DNA of 60,679 nt, taken from an uncultured Gilliamella sp. Its GTDB lineage: Bacteria; Pseudomonadota; Gammaproteobacteria; Enterobacterales; Orbaceae. The position numbers and the translations under genes are program-made. Of the stretch, positions 11,763 to 20,302 are shown piece after piece; the stretch's first letter is position 1, and each line of letters starts with the position of its first letter. The notes below the pieces were generated by a model that worked only from the letters and a program-made list of their open reading frames with translations, did no database searches and had not been told where the DNA came from. The stretch covers positions 1 through 60,679 of the forward strand of contig CALYPG010000014.1 in the NCBI GenBank assembly GCA_945271295.1. Direction: 5' to 3'.

Positions 11763-12062
11763 TTAATCTAGTAATTTCAATAAAATAGGTAATGTTGGGC
11801 TTTGTTCGATTAGTCTTTCTTTTTGCTGTTTGGTCAGTCGCTTGATTTTATATTCAAGTTTAAGAGCGGTTGAAAGGTCACCAATCATAATTTGATAAAC
11901 CACAGTGAGATCTTTATGCCCTTTTAAGTATTTAGCACCTTTATTATGTTGATGTTGATGTTGATGTAAACGCCTAGCCACATTCGTTGTAATGCCAGTA
12001 TAAAGCGTTTGCTTTGCAGTTCTAATAATGTATAGAAACCATATTGATGTTTTAACTGACAT
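11763..12062 (-). CDS. GIY-YIG nuclease superfamily protein, YhbQ-like
   Basis: A single-domain GIY-YIG protein. The start [25 protein letters not shown] carries the two motif strands (LYII and YTGIT) and the conserved Arg; [15 protein letters not shown] and [20 protein letters not shown] complete the UPF0213/YhbQ pattern. The enzymatic role is not well defined; a DNA repair nuclease is the usual guess. The ATG at 12062 gives 99 aa and matches the YhbQ N-terminus; one at 12095 adds 11 hydrophobic residues. Neither has a clear Shine-Dalgarno. An in-frame HQ repeat (see repeat entry) lengthens the loop after RRL. Confidence 0.85.
   Translation of the reverse strand: MSVKTSIWFLYIIRTAKQTLYTGITTNVARRLHQHQHQHNKGAKYLKGHKDLTVVYQIMIGDLSTALKLEYKIKRLTKQQKERLIEQSPTLPILLKLLD
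11947..11966. repeat. 6-bp tandem repeat inside the GIY-YIG gene
   Basis: Three copies of TGTTGA plus a partial fourth. On the coding strand this gives alternating His-Gln (HQHQHQH). Changes in copy number would stay in frame and alter loop length by two residues. Confidence 0.85.
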
Positions 12063-12254
12063 AATAAGACATACAAAATGAAAATATAATAACATTTTTA
12101 TATTTAATGCTGGTATATCAAATTAGTTTTTAGATTGATAATGATTAGTAAATATCTACCTCACTTGTTAGTCTAAATAGTGCTGTTCCGTTTACTTTGC
12201 AAGAGATAATGTTTAAGATAGATCAATTTTTTGGAGTATTTTGAGGTTATTAAT

Positions 12255-12959
12255 TTGAATAATTTTGCAAAAATTATTGAAATGCAACGTGGTGATATTA
12301 AATTTGCTTATGTTGAAAATGATGAAATAAATTATTTAGCTCTTTTTGATCAATTTTTAGCAGAAGAAGGGCATCATGAACTACTCGATCCTAGTGATAG
12401 AATTGAAAGATATACTTACTTAATCAACCATAATCAAACCAAGTTTATTTTTAAAATCGATGGTGGAGTTGAGCACCGTTTAGAACGACGACTTATTGCC
12501 AAAATTACAGGTGATTTTTATTTTAATTTGATTCATAAACTCGCCAAAATGTCACTTGATAAATGTGATGTTGCCTACGAACTTTATTTAGTTGCTTTCG
12601 ATCAAAAAACTAAACGCCACTATATGATATTCAATTTTATTGAAGGTCGTTCATTGCAATGGGAAGAAATGAAAGATTATGGTGATCAAATAAAAGACTG
12701 TATCGAAAAACTACATAGTTACAATTTAGTTTCGAATGATATCCATGGTGGCAATTTTATTTTAACACCAGATGGGAAAATCAAAGCAATTGATTTGACT
12801 AACTCTGGATTTATCTGGCTTACCAAGGCCAATGATGCAATCGAATTAAGGGATCGCTTTGATATAAAAATTAAAGTCCCTTTTTTAGCTATGGCTTTTA
12901 AAGAATTTGCCCATGGTTTTAAACGTATATCGCGTAAACTACGTGGTAAAGAGGTCTAA
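12255..12959 (+). CDS. Lipopolysaccharide core heptose kinase-like protein (WaaY/InaA family)
   Basis: A kinase-fold protein of the RfaY/WaaY type, which in enterics phosphorylates heptose II of the LPS inner core in the cytosol. Visible motifs are the nucleotide-site stretch KFIFKID, IFNFIEGRSLQW (hinge region), the catalytic loop SNDIHGGNFIL and the metal-binding KAIDLT. I choose the TTG at 12255, which has GAGG with 8 nt spacing and gives 234 aa, like WaaY (about 232). A longer frame opens at another TTG (12231) with no Shine-Dalgarno. No other LPS core genes lie nearby, so the substrate is inferred from family only. Confidence 0.75.
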   Translation: MNNFAKIIEMQRGDIKFAYVENDEINYLALFDQFLAEEGHHELLDPSDRIERYTYLINHNQTKFIFKIDGGVEHRLERRLIAKITGDFYFNLIHKLAKMSLDKCDVAYELYLVAFDQKTKRHYMIFNFIEGRSLQWEEMKDYGDQIKDCIEKLHSYNLVSNDIHGGNFILTPDGKIKAIDLTNSGFIWLTKANDAIELRDRFDIKIKVPFLAMAFKEFAHGFKRISRKLRGKEV

Positions 12960-12976
12960 ATTTAGTAGCGATTAGC

Positions 12977-12998
12977 TGTGAGGAAAGCTTTCCTCACA
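12977..12998. terminator. 22-bp perfect palindrome after the waaY-like gene
   Basis: TGTGAGGAAAG is followed directly by its reverse complement. As RNA it would form a 9-bp stem with an AGCT loop, but the following ATTAATAAATTTT is a poor U-run. It may be a weak terminator 17 bp after the stop, or a protein-binding site. The rest of the 222-bp gap shows nothing else. Confidence 0.45.
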
Positions 12999-13181
12999 TT
13001 AATAAATTTTATAATATAAACTCTATAAATCATTAGCATATTTTTTAAAACATCAATCATTGCTAAACAAGTAAAGCAACTGTTCATATAACTTAAATTA
13101 TTAGTTCACCTTGATCGATTGCTAGCAAATACGTTAATAAATAGATAGAATTAACTAAATCAGCCGGAAAAAGGATATAAC

Positions 13182-13763
13182 ATGAGGAAGTTAATCGCAC
13201 TTTTTGTTGCATTAATGCTAACTAGCTGTGCATCTCAAAAAATGGCGTCAATTTATCAGATGGAAGGTATTGAAATAACCAAAAATTCATCAGATGTTGA
13301 TATCTTAAATAAATATCGTACTTCTCGTGTAATTACTACTATTCACTCTTCATTATCACTTTGTATTGCGCAAGAGCTTGATAATACTCCTGTTGTACTG
13401 ACAAGTGAAAACCATTTTGGTTCCCATTGGTGGTTTTCTAATAATATACCTAATCAACAAGCAATAACAGTTAATAGCGGTGAATCAATTAAGCTGATAG
13501 AAGGTAACAGCATAGTAGCTAATGCAATAACAGACTATCATTACTATTCCAAATATTTTGTTAGTTATACCTTAACAGCAACTCGTGATAAAAATAATAT
13601 TCATTATTTATTCAGTAATATCAAACAAGCACAACAATACACAGGCTCTGTAGTTAATGACGGGTTTGAGAGTGTAAAAACACTCCAAAGTGCACATCCA
13701 AACTTGGTTATTGAGGCGTTAAACAAAGAAGTCGATAAAATTCAAGCATGTTTATTACAATAA
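13182..13763 (+). CDS. Putative lipoprotein of unknown function
   Basis: I do not recognise this family. The first 16 residues are a lipoprotein signal peptide (KK-like charge, hydrophobic core ALFVALML, lipobox L-T-S-C at Cys16). Since the residue after Cys is Ala, the mature protein should go to the outer membrane. The rest (193 aa in total) is soluble, with no transmembrane helix, two further cysteines (in LSLCIAQEL and near the end in IQACLLQ) that could form a disulfide, and an aromatic patch HFGSHWWFSNN. AAAAAGGA precedes the ATG at good spacing. It appears to be a single-gene unit. Confidence 0.85.
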   Translation: MRKLIALFVALMLTSCASQKMASIYQMEGIEITKNSSDVDILNKYRTSRVITTIHSSLSLCIAQELDNTPVVLTSENHFGSHWWFSNNIPNQQAITVNSGESIKLIEGNSIVANAITDYHYYSKYFVSYTLTATRDKNNIHYLFSNIKQAQQYTGSVVNDGFESVKTLQSAHPNLVIEALNKEVDKIQACLLQ

Positions 13764-13839
13764 GCTAAGATTAAATAACATAGATATATTGTAAAGATGT
13801 TTCAGGTCTACTATACGTTTGCGTATATTTATCGACAAC

Positions 13840-13864
13840 CTAGCTATTACTATTTAATAGCTAG
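13840..13864. terminator. Hairpin downstream of the lipoprotein gene
   Basis: A perfect 10-bp stem CTAGCTATTA/TAATAGCTAG with a CTATT loop, 77 bp after the stop. There is no following T-run, so its role as terminator is uncertain. Confidence 0.4.
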
Positions 13865-13927
13865 TTAAGATTGAACAAAAATGGAATAAATTAACCATAA
13901 CATTTTTCAAAAAAATAAACTGTCTAA

Positions 13928-13960
13928 CTGATATTTCGAAATATCGGTCTTAATTTTAAT
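13928..13960 (+). terminator. Palindrome GATATTTCGAAATATC, possible terminator
   Basis: A 16-bp perfect palindrome (13930-13945) extended by a T-G and a C-G pair, followed by TCTTAATTTTAAT. It lies between two convergent genes, so it could end transcription from either side. Confidence 0.35.
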
Positions 13961-14016
13961 AATAACTTCGTGTTCAAAAAATAAATGACATAAAGTTATA
14001 TCAATGCATATTTAAT

Positions 14017-14676
14017 TTAACTTTTCCGAAAAAATGCTACCAGATCTGGATATAGCATATCATTATTAATGATGTAGCTACCATGATCATGATTAGGTAT
14101 TATTTTCAATTGTGAGTCGGGTAGATTATCGGCAATTTGACTAAATAAAGCAGGATGATAAATATCGTTTTCAGCAGCTATAATTAAAGTTGGTATAGTA
14201 ATTTTATTTAATGAGTTTATCTCTATATTAGGTTGTTCTAGCATCATTTTAAGCAAAGGATCACCTGTTTTAGCATAATGTTGTTGTACATATTTATAAC
14301 TTTCTTGGGTAAAATCTGATGGTTTTAAATTTACACCTAATAATGCCATTTTTTTTATCACTGCCTGGTCACGTAACGCTAACAATAATGCAATAATAGC
14401 ACCGTCACTAAAACCAATCAGATTAACTGCGTTAAGATGCAGCTCTTTAATTAAGGCCTCGATATCATCAGCCATAACGTTATAATCGTAAACAGTCGTT
14501 TTATCACTGCGACCATGATTACGGCTATCAACTGCATAAACCGTAAAATCCGATCGTAATTTAGCAATTAATGGTGAAAAAATCTGATGATCTTCTCCAT
14601 TGCCATGCAATAAAATCATAGCTTCGCCATCTCCTGTTTTTTGATAGTAAAGATTCACTCCATTAACACTAATCAT
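14017..14676 (-). CDS. Alpha/beta hydrolase
   Basis: A 219-aa cytosolic alpha/beta-hydrolase with no signal peptide. The oxyanion-hole motif is LLHGNGEDH, the nucleophile elbow is GFSDG (Ser about residue 90), the acid is likely the Asp in IIAAENDIYHP, and the catalytic His is in NHDHGSYI. DSRNHGRSDK is a typical loop of this superfamily. The substrate cannot be told; esterase or C-C hydrolase are both possible. It is a single gene, divergent from the ABC operon, with GAGG-like GAGGGAAAT just before the ATG. Confidence 0.85.
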   Translation of the reverse strand: MISVNGVNLYYQKTGDGEAMILLHGNGEDHQIFSPLIAKLRSDFTVYAVDSRNHGRSDKTTVYDYNVMADDIEALIKELHLNAVNLIGFSDGAIIALLLALRDQAVIKKMALLGVNLKPSDFTQESYKYVQQHYAKTGDPLLKMMLEQPNIEINSLNKITIPTLIIAAENDIYHPALFSQIADNLPDSQLKIIPNHDHGSYIINNDMLYPDLVAFFRKS

Positions 14677-14826
14677 ATTTCCCTCAGTAACAATAAGTTA
14701 TTACTGGAAAATAGTATAGCTTTATTGCTATTTTTTACTATCAATATTTCAATATGATATAGCTTTACAACGCTATATTATTATTTCTCTTTCTCACTAA
14801 ATATTATTTGTGGTCAGTTCAAAAAC

Positions 14827-14850
14827 CCGTTATATTTGTATTTATATAAC
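14827..14850 (+). promoter_or_regulatory. ModE operator (molybdate repressor site)
   Basis: A 24-bp near-perfect palindrome: CGTTATAT, 8-nt spacer TTGTATTT, then ATATAACG. It fits the ModE consensus TATAT-N7-TAyAT with flanking CG, and has the same length and end bases as the E. coli modA operator as I remember it. It covers a possible -35 (TTGTAT, 14835-14840) whose -10 would be TATAAA (14859-14864), 18 bp away, consistent with repression when molybdate is plentiful. Confidence 0.85.
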
Positions 14851-14902
14851 GAACATAATTATAAATTAATTAATGCATGATATGTTTTAGTAAGGATGAA
14901 CG

Positions 14903-15955
14903 ATGAAAAAATATAAACATTATTTACAACAGCTAGGATTATTTTTAGTACTTTGTTTAACATTTACTTGCGAAGCGAAACAAATAACTGATCAACTTAA
15001 TCGTACCATCGAGATCCCAGATAAAGTCGAAAGGGTAGTGGTGCTGCAACATCAAACATTAAATCTAATTGTGCAACTTAACCGTCAAGATGCTATCGTT
15101 GGTGTACTCTCATCATGGCAAAAGCTATTAGGAAAAGATTATGTTAAGTTAGCCCCTAATTTAGCTACAATGCCAACTCCTGGAGATTTAACTTCAGTAA
15201 ATATTGAAAGTTTAGTAGCACTTAATCCACAAGTGGTATTTGTCGCTAACTATGCACCAAAGGAAATCATTGAGCAAATTGAAAAGTTTAACATACCAGT
15301 CATTGCCATTTCTTTACGAAAAGATTTAGCAACAGAAGCCAACAAAATTAATCCAACCATGGTGGATGAAGAAACCACCTATAATGAAGGTTTAAAAGAA
15401 GGTATTTTATTAATTGGTGAAGTTTTAAACGCCCAAAATGAAGCTGAAACGTTAATTGATTATACTTTTATAAATCGACAAATTGTTACAGATCGCTTAA
15501 AAAATATCGCTCCAGAAAAACGCATCCGTGTGTATATGGCCAATCCTGATTTAACTACTTATGGTTCAGGTAAATATACTGGTCTAATGATGGAGCACGC
15601 TGGCGCTATTAATGTTGCCGCTAAAACAATTCAAGGTTTTAAACAAGTTACCATTGAAAATGTTATGCAATGGAATCCACAAGTTATTTTTGTGCAAAAT
15701 AGATATCCACAAGTAGTTGAAAGTATTTTAACTGACAACTTATGGCAAAATATTGATGCGGTAAAACAAAAACATATTTACTTAATGCCCGAATATGCCA
15801 AAGCTTGGGGTTATCCAATGCCAGAAGCATTAGCTATTGGTGAATTATGGATGGCAAAAAAATTATATCCCGAATTATTTGCTGATATTGATATGCAAAA
15901 GCAAGCTGATGATTACTATTTACGTTTTTATCGAACTCATTATCAAGGATTATAA
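14903..15955 (+). CDS. Periplasmic molybdate/tungstate-type substrate-binding protein (MolA-like, TroA fold)
   Basis: The binding protein of a FecCD-type (type II) ABC importer. A signal peptide covers about residues 1-25 (hydrophobic LGLFLVLCLTFTC; the cysteine context is not a good lipobox). Mature features of the TroA/BtuF fold are IPDKVERVVVLQHQTLNLI, LVALNPQVVFV and NVMQWNPQVIFVQN, joined by a long helix. Proteins of this fold carry iron-siderophore, B12 or, in the Haemophilus MolABC system, molybdate/tungstate. The ModE operator upstream and the ModA-like last gene favour the oxyanion. AAGGA precedes the ATG. First gene of a four-gene operon. Confidence 0.85.
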   Translation: MKKYKHYLQQLGLFLVLCLTFTCEAKQITDQLNRTIEIPDKVERVVVLQHQTLNLIVQLNRQDAIVGVLSSWQKLLGKDYVKLAPNLATMPTPGDLTSVNIESLVALNPQVVFVANYAPKEIIEQIEKFNIPVIAISLRKDLATEANKINPTMVDEETTYNEGLKEGILLIGEVLNAQNEAETLIDYTFINRQIVTDRLKNIAPEKRIRVYMANPDLTTYGSGKYTGLMMEHAGAINVAAKTIQGFKQVTIENVMQWNPQVIFVQNRYPQVVESILTDNLWQNIDAVKQKHIYLMPEYAKAWGYPMPEALAIGELWMAKKLYPELFADIDMQKQADDYYLRFYRTHYQGL

Positions 15956-15965
15956 TAGATTTGAT

Positions 15966-16979
15966 ATGACATTATTACCACATCAACGTATTCTTATTGG
16001 GCTGATTGTTATCACATTAGGATTAGCCCTATTTTCATTGTTTTTAGGACATTATTTGATATCTGTTAACCAGATTTTTAACCTGCTTAGTTTCCCTTTT
16101 TATGTTAACCAAGATCAATTGTTAACATTTCAACAGCAAATTATCTGGCAAGTTCGAATACCAAGAATATTGTTAGCTTTTTTTGCTGGCGCTGGATTGG
16201 CATTATGCGGAGCAGTACTGCAAGGATTATTTTATAATCCTTTGGTTGATCCACATGTCATTGGTGTAACTTCAAGTGCCGCTTTTGGTGGTACATTGGC
16301 CATTTTATTAAACTACTCTACTTTTGGATTGATCGTTTTAGCCTTTTTATTTGGCACCTCAACTTTATTGTTGATCTTTATTCTCATTAAAAGTCTAAAA
16401 CAAAGCAATATATTAATGCTGGTATTAATAGGACTTGTATTAAGCGGTTTTTTTAGTGCATTAGTTAGTTTGATGCAATATTTAGCCGACACTGAAGAAA
16501 AACTACCGAGTATTGTCTTTTGGTTACTCGGTAGTTTTGCTACTGCAAATTGGGATAAATTAATCATATTGTCAATCCCAACTATTATTGCTAGCTATTT
16601 ATTAATTCGGTTAAGTTGGCGAATAAATATATTATCTTTAGGTGATAACGAAGTAAAAGGTTTAGGAATCCCAGTATTATTTTCTCGTTGGCTAATATTG
16701 ATATTATGTACCTTAATTATCTCAGTTCAAGTGGCAGTAAGCGGTTGTATCGGTTGGATAGGCTTAATTATTCCTCACGCAGCCCGATTATTAGTTGGTG
16801 GCAATCATCAACGTTTACTGCCAATTGCATTTTGGTTAGGAGGTGGATTTATGATAGTAATTGATGATATGGCGCGTTTAATAAGCACAGCTGAAATACC
16901 TCTTGGCATTATTACGGCTTTAATTGGCGCTCCTTGTTTTGTGATACTCTTACGCCAACAAATTTTATCGAGAGCTTAA
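15966..16979 (+). CDS. FecCD-family ABC transporter permease (MolB-like)
   Basis: An inner membrane permease of 337 aa with about ten helices. Signatures are WQVRIPRILLAFFAGAGLALCGAVLQGLFYNPLVDPHVIGVTSSAAFGG near the N-terminus and GCIGWIGLIIPHAARLLVG, the coupling region to the ATPase. The ATG at 15966 begins like other FecCD proteins; the open frame extends 43 residues further back, but that part overlaps the upstream gene and is not conserved. The gap to the binding protein is 10 bp and the ATPase starts 1 bp after the stop. Confidence 0.92.
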   Translation: MTLLPHQRILIGLIVITLGLALFSLFLGHYLISVNQIFNLLSFPFYVNQDQLLTFQQQIIWQVRIPRILLAFFAGAGLALCGAVLQGLFYNPLVDPHVIGVTSSAAFGGTLAILLNYSTFGLIVLAFLFGTSTLLLIFILIKSLKQSNILMLVLIGLVLSGFFSALVSLMQYLADTEEKLPSIVFWLLGSFATANWDKLIILSIPTIIASYLLIRLSWRINILSLGDNEVKGLGIPVLFSRWLILILCTLIISVQVAVSGCIGWIGLIIPHAARLLVGGNHQRLLPIAFWLGGGFMIVIDDMARLISTAEIPLGIITALIGAPCFVILLRQQILSRA

Positions 16980-16980
16980 T

Positions 16981-17730
16981 ATGTCATTAACCATGTTAAA
17001 CACTCATGACTTAGTCTGCGGTTATCAAGTTGATAATCCTTTGACCTCACCAATTAATATTATGGTAAATAAAAATGACATCGTGGCAATTTTAGGTACT
17101 AATGGTCAAGGAAAAACGACTTTTTTAAATACTTTAATGGGTATTAATCAACCGTTATCAGGTCAATTTGAATGTAGTTACCCATGTTGTTATGTACCAC
17201 AAAATTTTTTATGCACTATTGACTATGCTGTATGGGAAATTGTTGTTATGGGAAGTGTAAAACAGTGGGGACTATTTGGCAAACCCAGTAAAAAAATATT
17301 ACAGTTAGTGAAAGAAAGTTTAAATCATTTAGGATTAGAGAATTATTATTCTCACCCTTTTTCTCAACTTTCTGGCGGACAAAAACAACTTGTTTTAATT
17401 GCTCGGGCATTATTAACGAAAAACAAAATACTTTTGTTAGATGAACCGACTAGCGCTTTAGATCTTTTTAATCAAAAAAAAGTATTACATATTTTAACTT
17501 CATTAGTTAAACAACGTGATTTAACAATTATTTTTACTACCCACGATCCTGCTCATGCAATGACCATTGCTAATAAAGTTTTATTACTCGATAACAAGAG
17601 TTATCAATATGGATTAACCGATTGTTTATTAACTGAAAGTAATTTAAGTCAACTATACCGTATTACTATGAAAAAAATAACGTTGACCAATATACATACC
17701 ATTATTCCTATTTATGACTATGAGAAATAA
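16981..17730 (+). CDS. ABC transporter ATP-binding protein (MolC-like)
   Basis: The cytosolic ATPase of the importer. Walker A is GTNGQGKTT (about residues 38-46), the Q-loop is in CCYVPQNF, the signature is LSGGQKQLVLIARAL, Walker B is ILLLDEPTSALD and the H-loop is FTTHDPAHAM. The length, 249 aa, is usual for partners of FecCD permeases. It follows the permease by 1 bp and precedes the ModA-like gene by 6 bp, so translation is probably coupled. Confidence 0.93.
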   Translation: MSLTMLNTHDLVCGYQVDNPLTSPINIMVNKNDIVAILGTNGQGKTTFLNTLMGINQPLSGQFECSYPCCYVPQNFLCTIDYAVWEIVVMGSVKQWGLFGKPSKKILQLVKESLNHLGLENYYSHPFSQLSGGQKQLVLIARALLTKNKILLLDEPTSALDLFNQKKVLHILTSLVKQRDLTIIFTTHDPAHAMTIANKVLLLDNKSYQYGLTDCLLTESNLSQLYRITMKKITLTNIHTIIPIYDYEK

Positions 17731-17736
17731 TTTATA

Positions 17737-18477
17737 ATGAATAAACTTAATATCTATGCCGCAGGCAGTTTACGCCTGGCTTTTGCAGATTTAGCAAAAC
17801 TATTTACCCAAATTCATCCAACTGAAATTGATATGCAATTTGCCCCAGCTGGATTGTTGTGTGAAAAGATTATACAAGAAACAGCTCATCCATTTGCTCA
17901 CTTATTTGCCTCAGCAAATACCATTTATCCACAGAATTTAGTGATTAAAGGGCTGGCTATATCACAGTATATTTTTGCGCATAATCGCTTGTGTTTAACC
18001 GTGCGTAATCAACCTCAATGGACATCTTATGATGCTTTAACACTATTATTAGATCCTAATACCCGAATTGGAATCTCTACGCCTAAAAAAGATCCATCTG
18101 GCGATTACGCATTTGCATTATTTGATAAGATTGATAGCCATTATCAAGGTATGGGGGAACAATTAAAAAAACGAGCTAAACAATTAGTAGGTGGTTCATT
18201 AACTACTTCGACACCAACAGGAATGCTTCCAGCAGAATACTTATTATTAAATAATACCGTCGATGTTTATATTGGTTATGCAAATTATGCATCGAAAATT
18301 TTGCAAAATTCGCAATTAGCAATTATTGAACTGCCAATCGACTTTAACCCAGCAATTAACTATAGCATCGCATTACTTAATCATTCACATCCGCAAGCTA
18401 AATTGTTTATCGATTTTCTACTTAGCAGTCAGGGACAAAAGTGTTTACAAAGAAATGGTTATATAAAAAAAGCATAA
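17737..18477 (+). CDS. ModA-like oxyanion-binding domain protein without signal peptide
   Basis: A type 2 periplasmic-binding-protein fold of the ModA/WtpA kind: LNIYAAGSLRLAFADLAKLF is the classic first strand and helix with the AAGSL oxyanion loop, IGISTPKKDPSGDYAFALF the second binding loop, and GMLPAEYLLLNNTVDVYIGYANYA the third. Normally such proteins are periplasmic, but here the mature fold begins at residue 3 and no signal peptide or upstream in-frame start is present, as the ATPase stop lies 6 bp before. It should be cytosolic. It could buffer, sense or hand over molybdate or tungstate imported by the operon; the function is inferred. Confidence 0.8.
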   Translation: MNKLNIYAAGSLRLAFADLAKLFTQIHPTEIDMQFAPAGLLCEKIIQETAHPFAHLFASANTIYPQNLVIKGLAISQYIFAHNRLCLTVRNQPQWTSYDALTLLLDPNTRIGISTPKKDPSGDYAFALFDKIDSHYQGMGEQLKKRAKQLVGGSLTTSTPTGMLPAEYLLLNNTVDVYIGYANYASKILQNSQLAIIELPIDFNPAINYSIALLNHSHPQAKLFIDFLLSSQGQKCLQRNGYIKKA

Positions 18478-18636
18478 ATATGATAGAAACTCTATCACCT
18501 TATTTTCCATATATAATTATTATATATTTATTCATTTTGTTTTGTTTGCATATATACTTTTTTGGTTTAAAAAATTTTTTTATTTGTAATATGCCCACAT
18601 ATACTGTAATTAATTAAGAACATTAAAATTTAAACA

Positions 18637-19230
18637 TTATTTATCCATTGTGATCTCATCTAGTGATAAACTAAAGCTAGGCACAAATACATCTAAAAAG
18701 TAATCCATTTCGGGACTGTTGCGATCCGATAAGGTCTTTTTTAGACGTTGCTCAGCTAATCTAAACTCATTATTACCTGCACTGAGTTCTTCAATCGTTT
18801 TAAGATAAGCACATAACGCGTCAGCCTGTTTTATAATATTTTTTTCTGTTTCTTCATAAAAATTGTCATCTATCAAAGATCTAAAATCCTCTTGTAACTC
18901 TTTTGGTAACATATTAATTAGTTTATTTTGTGCTATTTTTTCAATCTTTTTATATTCAGCAGTTATTTGTGGATTGTAATACTTCGTGGGCGTTGGTAAA
19001 TCACCTGTAATTACTTCTGAAGCATCATGGTACATTGCTAAGAGCGCAATACGTTCAGGATTAACTTTACCATTAAATCGTTTGTTTTTTATAATCGCAA
19101 GCGCATGTGCTACAAAAGCAACTTGCAGACTATGTTCTGATACATTCTCTGTTCTAACATTACGCATTAATGGCCAACGATTAATGAGCTTTAAACGTGA
19201 TAAATGAGCAAAAAAATGGCTTTCATTCAT
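18637..19230 (-). CDS. yfbR: 5'-deoxynucleotidase YfbR
   Basis: An HD-domain phosphohydrolase that removes phosphate from deoxyribonucleoside 5'-monophosphates and takes part in dNMP balance. The N-terminal [21 protein letters not shown], the metal ligands in [10 protein letters not shown] (His) and [19 protein letters not shown] (HD), and the later [12 protein letters not shown] (Asp) fit YfbR. At 197 aa it is close to E. coli (199). The ATG at 19230 has AGAGAA 6-7 nt upstream; the open frame continues back into lpxC but without conservation. It lies after the lpxC terminator and is transcribed separately. Confidence 0.94.
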   Translation of the reverse strand: MNESHFFAHLSRLKLINRWPLMRNVRTENVSEHSLQVAFVAHALAIIKNKRFNGKVNPERIALLAMYHDASEVITGDLPTPTKYYNPQITAEYKKIEKIAQNKLINMLPKELQEDFRSLIDDNFYEETEKNIIKQADALCAYLKTIEELSAGNNEFRLAEQRLKKTLSDRNSPEMDYFLDVFVPSFSLSLDEITMDK

Positions 19231-19250
19231 ATATAATTCTCTTTGATTAC

Positions 19251-19288
19251 AAAAAATAAAAACGCTCCCATTAATAATGGAAGCGTTT
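19251..19288 (-). terminator. Terminator of the division/cell wall cluster after lpxC
   Basis: Stem AAACGCT/AGCGTTT plus CCATT/AATGG with one C-A mismatch and an AAT loop. The A-rich stretch at 19251-19262 gives a U-run on the minus transcript, 35 bp after lpxC. Confidence 0.9.
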
Positions 19289-19322
19289 ATAAATAAAATT
19301 CTATTTATTAATAAAATTACAG

Positions 19323-20237
19323 CTATGCTAATACAAGTTGCTGAGTACCTAAGGCAACAGGAACAATTTGCTCGTCTGTAAATGTCACATATTCCCATGC
19401 ATCTTGTTTTGCTAATAATGCTTGTAATAACTGATTATTTAATGCATGACCTGATTTATAGCAAACCACTTCCCCAATCATATTATGACCACTCATGTAT
19501 AAATCACCAATGGTATCAAGCATTTTATGGCGTACAAATTCATCTTCAAAACGTAAACCATCTTCATTCAATACTTTATAGTCGTCAACGACAATCGCAC
19601 AATCTAAGCTCCCGCCTAAACATAAACCTTTTGATTGTAATGCTTCAATATCACGCATAAAACCAAAAGTTCTTGCTCGACTAATCTGACGAATAAAGGA
19701 TTCTGATGAAAAATCTAACTGGTAACGTTGCGAACTACTATCAATAGCTGGATGATTAAAATCAATGGTAAAATCTAATCTAAATCCATTAAATGGCCTA
19801 ACTTCAGCCCATTTATCACCAACTTCAACACGAACCGTTTCTTTAATTCGTAAGAATTTTTTTAATGCCTGTTGCTCGGTAATACCTGCATCAAGTAATA
19901 AGTAAACAAAAGGGCTTGCACTACCATCCATAATTGGAATTTCAGGTGCGTTGACTTCAATAATAATATTATCAATACCTAGCCCTGCTAATGCAGAATT
20001 GATATGTTCAACAGTTGAAATACGAACGTTATCTTGATTAACCAAACATGTACAAAGCATAGTATCACGCACTGATTTTGCATCAACTGGAAAATCAACT
20101 GATGGATTTAAATCAGTACGACGATAAATAACTCCTGTATTTTCAGGCGCAGGACGCAATGTCAAAGTAACTTTTTTGCCTGTATGCAGACCAACACCTG
20201 TTGCTTGTATTGTCTTTTTTAATGTTCTTTGTTTCAC
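19323..20237 (-). CDS. lpxC: UDP-3-O-acyl-N-acetylglucosamine deacetylase
   Basis: The zinc deacetylase that commits UDP-acyl-GlcNAc to lipid A synthesis. The start [30 protein letters not shown], the zinc histidine in [10 protein letters not shown], and the second metal site [14 protein letters not shown] (His and Asp) are complete. At 304 aa it has the usual length. It is the last gene of the cluster, 65 bp after ftsZ. In enterics secM-secA follow; here a terminator and yfbR follow instead. Confidence 0.97.
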   Translation of the reverse strand: MKQRTLKKTIQATGVGLHTGKKVTLTLRPAPENTGVIYRRTDLNPSVDFPVDAKSVRDTMLCTCLVNQDNVRISTVEHINSALAGLGIDNIIIEVNAPEIPIMDGSASPFVYLLLDAGITEQQALKKFLRIKETVRVEVGDKWAEVRPFNGFRLDFTIDFNHPAIDSSSQRYQLDFSSESFIRQISRARTFGFMRDIEALQSKGLCLGGSLDCAIVVDDYKVLNEDGLRFEDEFVRHKMLDTIGDLYMSGHNMIGEVVCYKSGHALNNQLLQALLAKQDAWEYVTFTDEQIVPVALGTQQLVLA

Positions 20238-20302
20238 TTTGCACCTACTCTATTAATTGCTTTTATTCATGTTTGACAATAAAAAATCAAATAAGTTCAC
20301 TA

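Noticed and set aside
14757-14778. ATATAGC/GCTATAT hairpin as a second ModE site
   Set aside because: The half-sites have the wrong order and spacing for the ModE consensus; only a CGCTATAT half-match is present.
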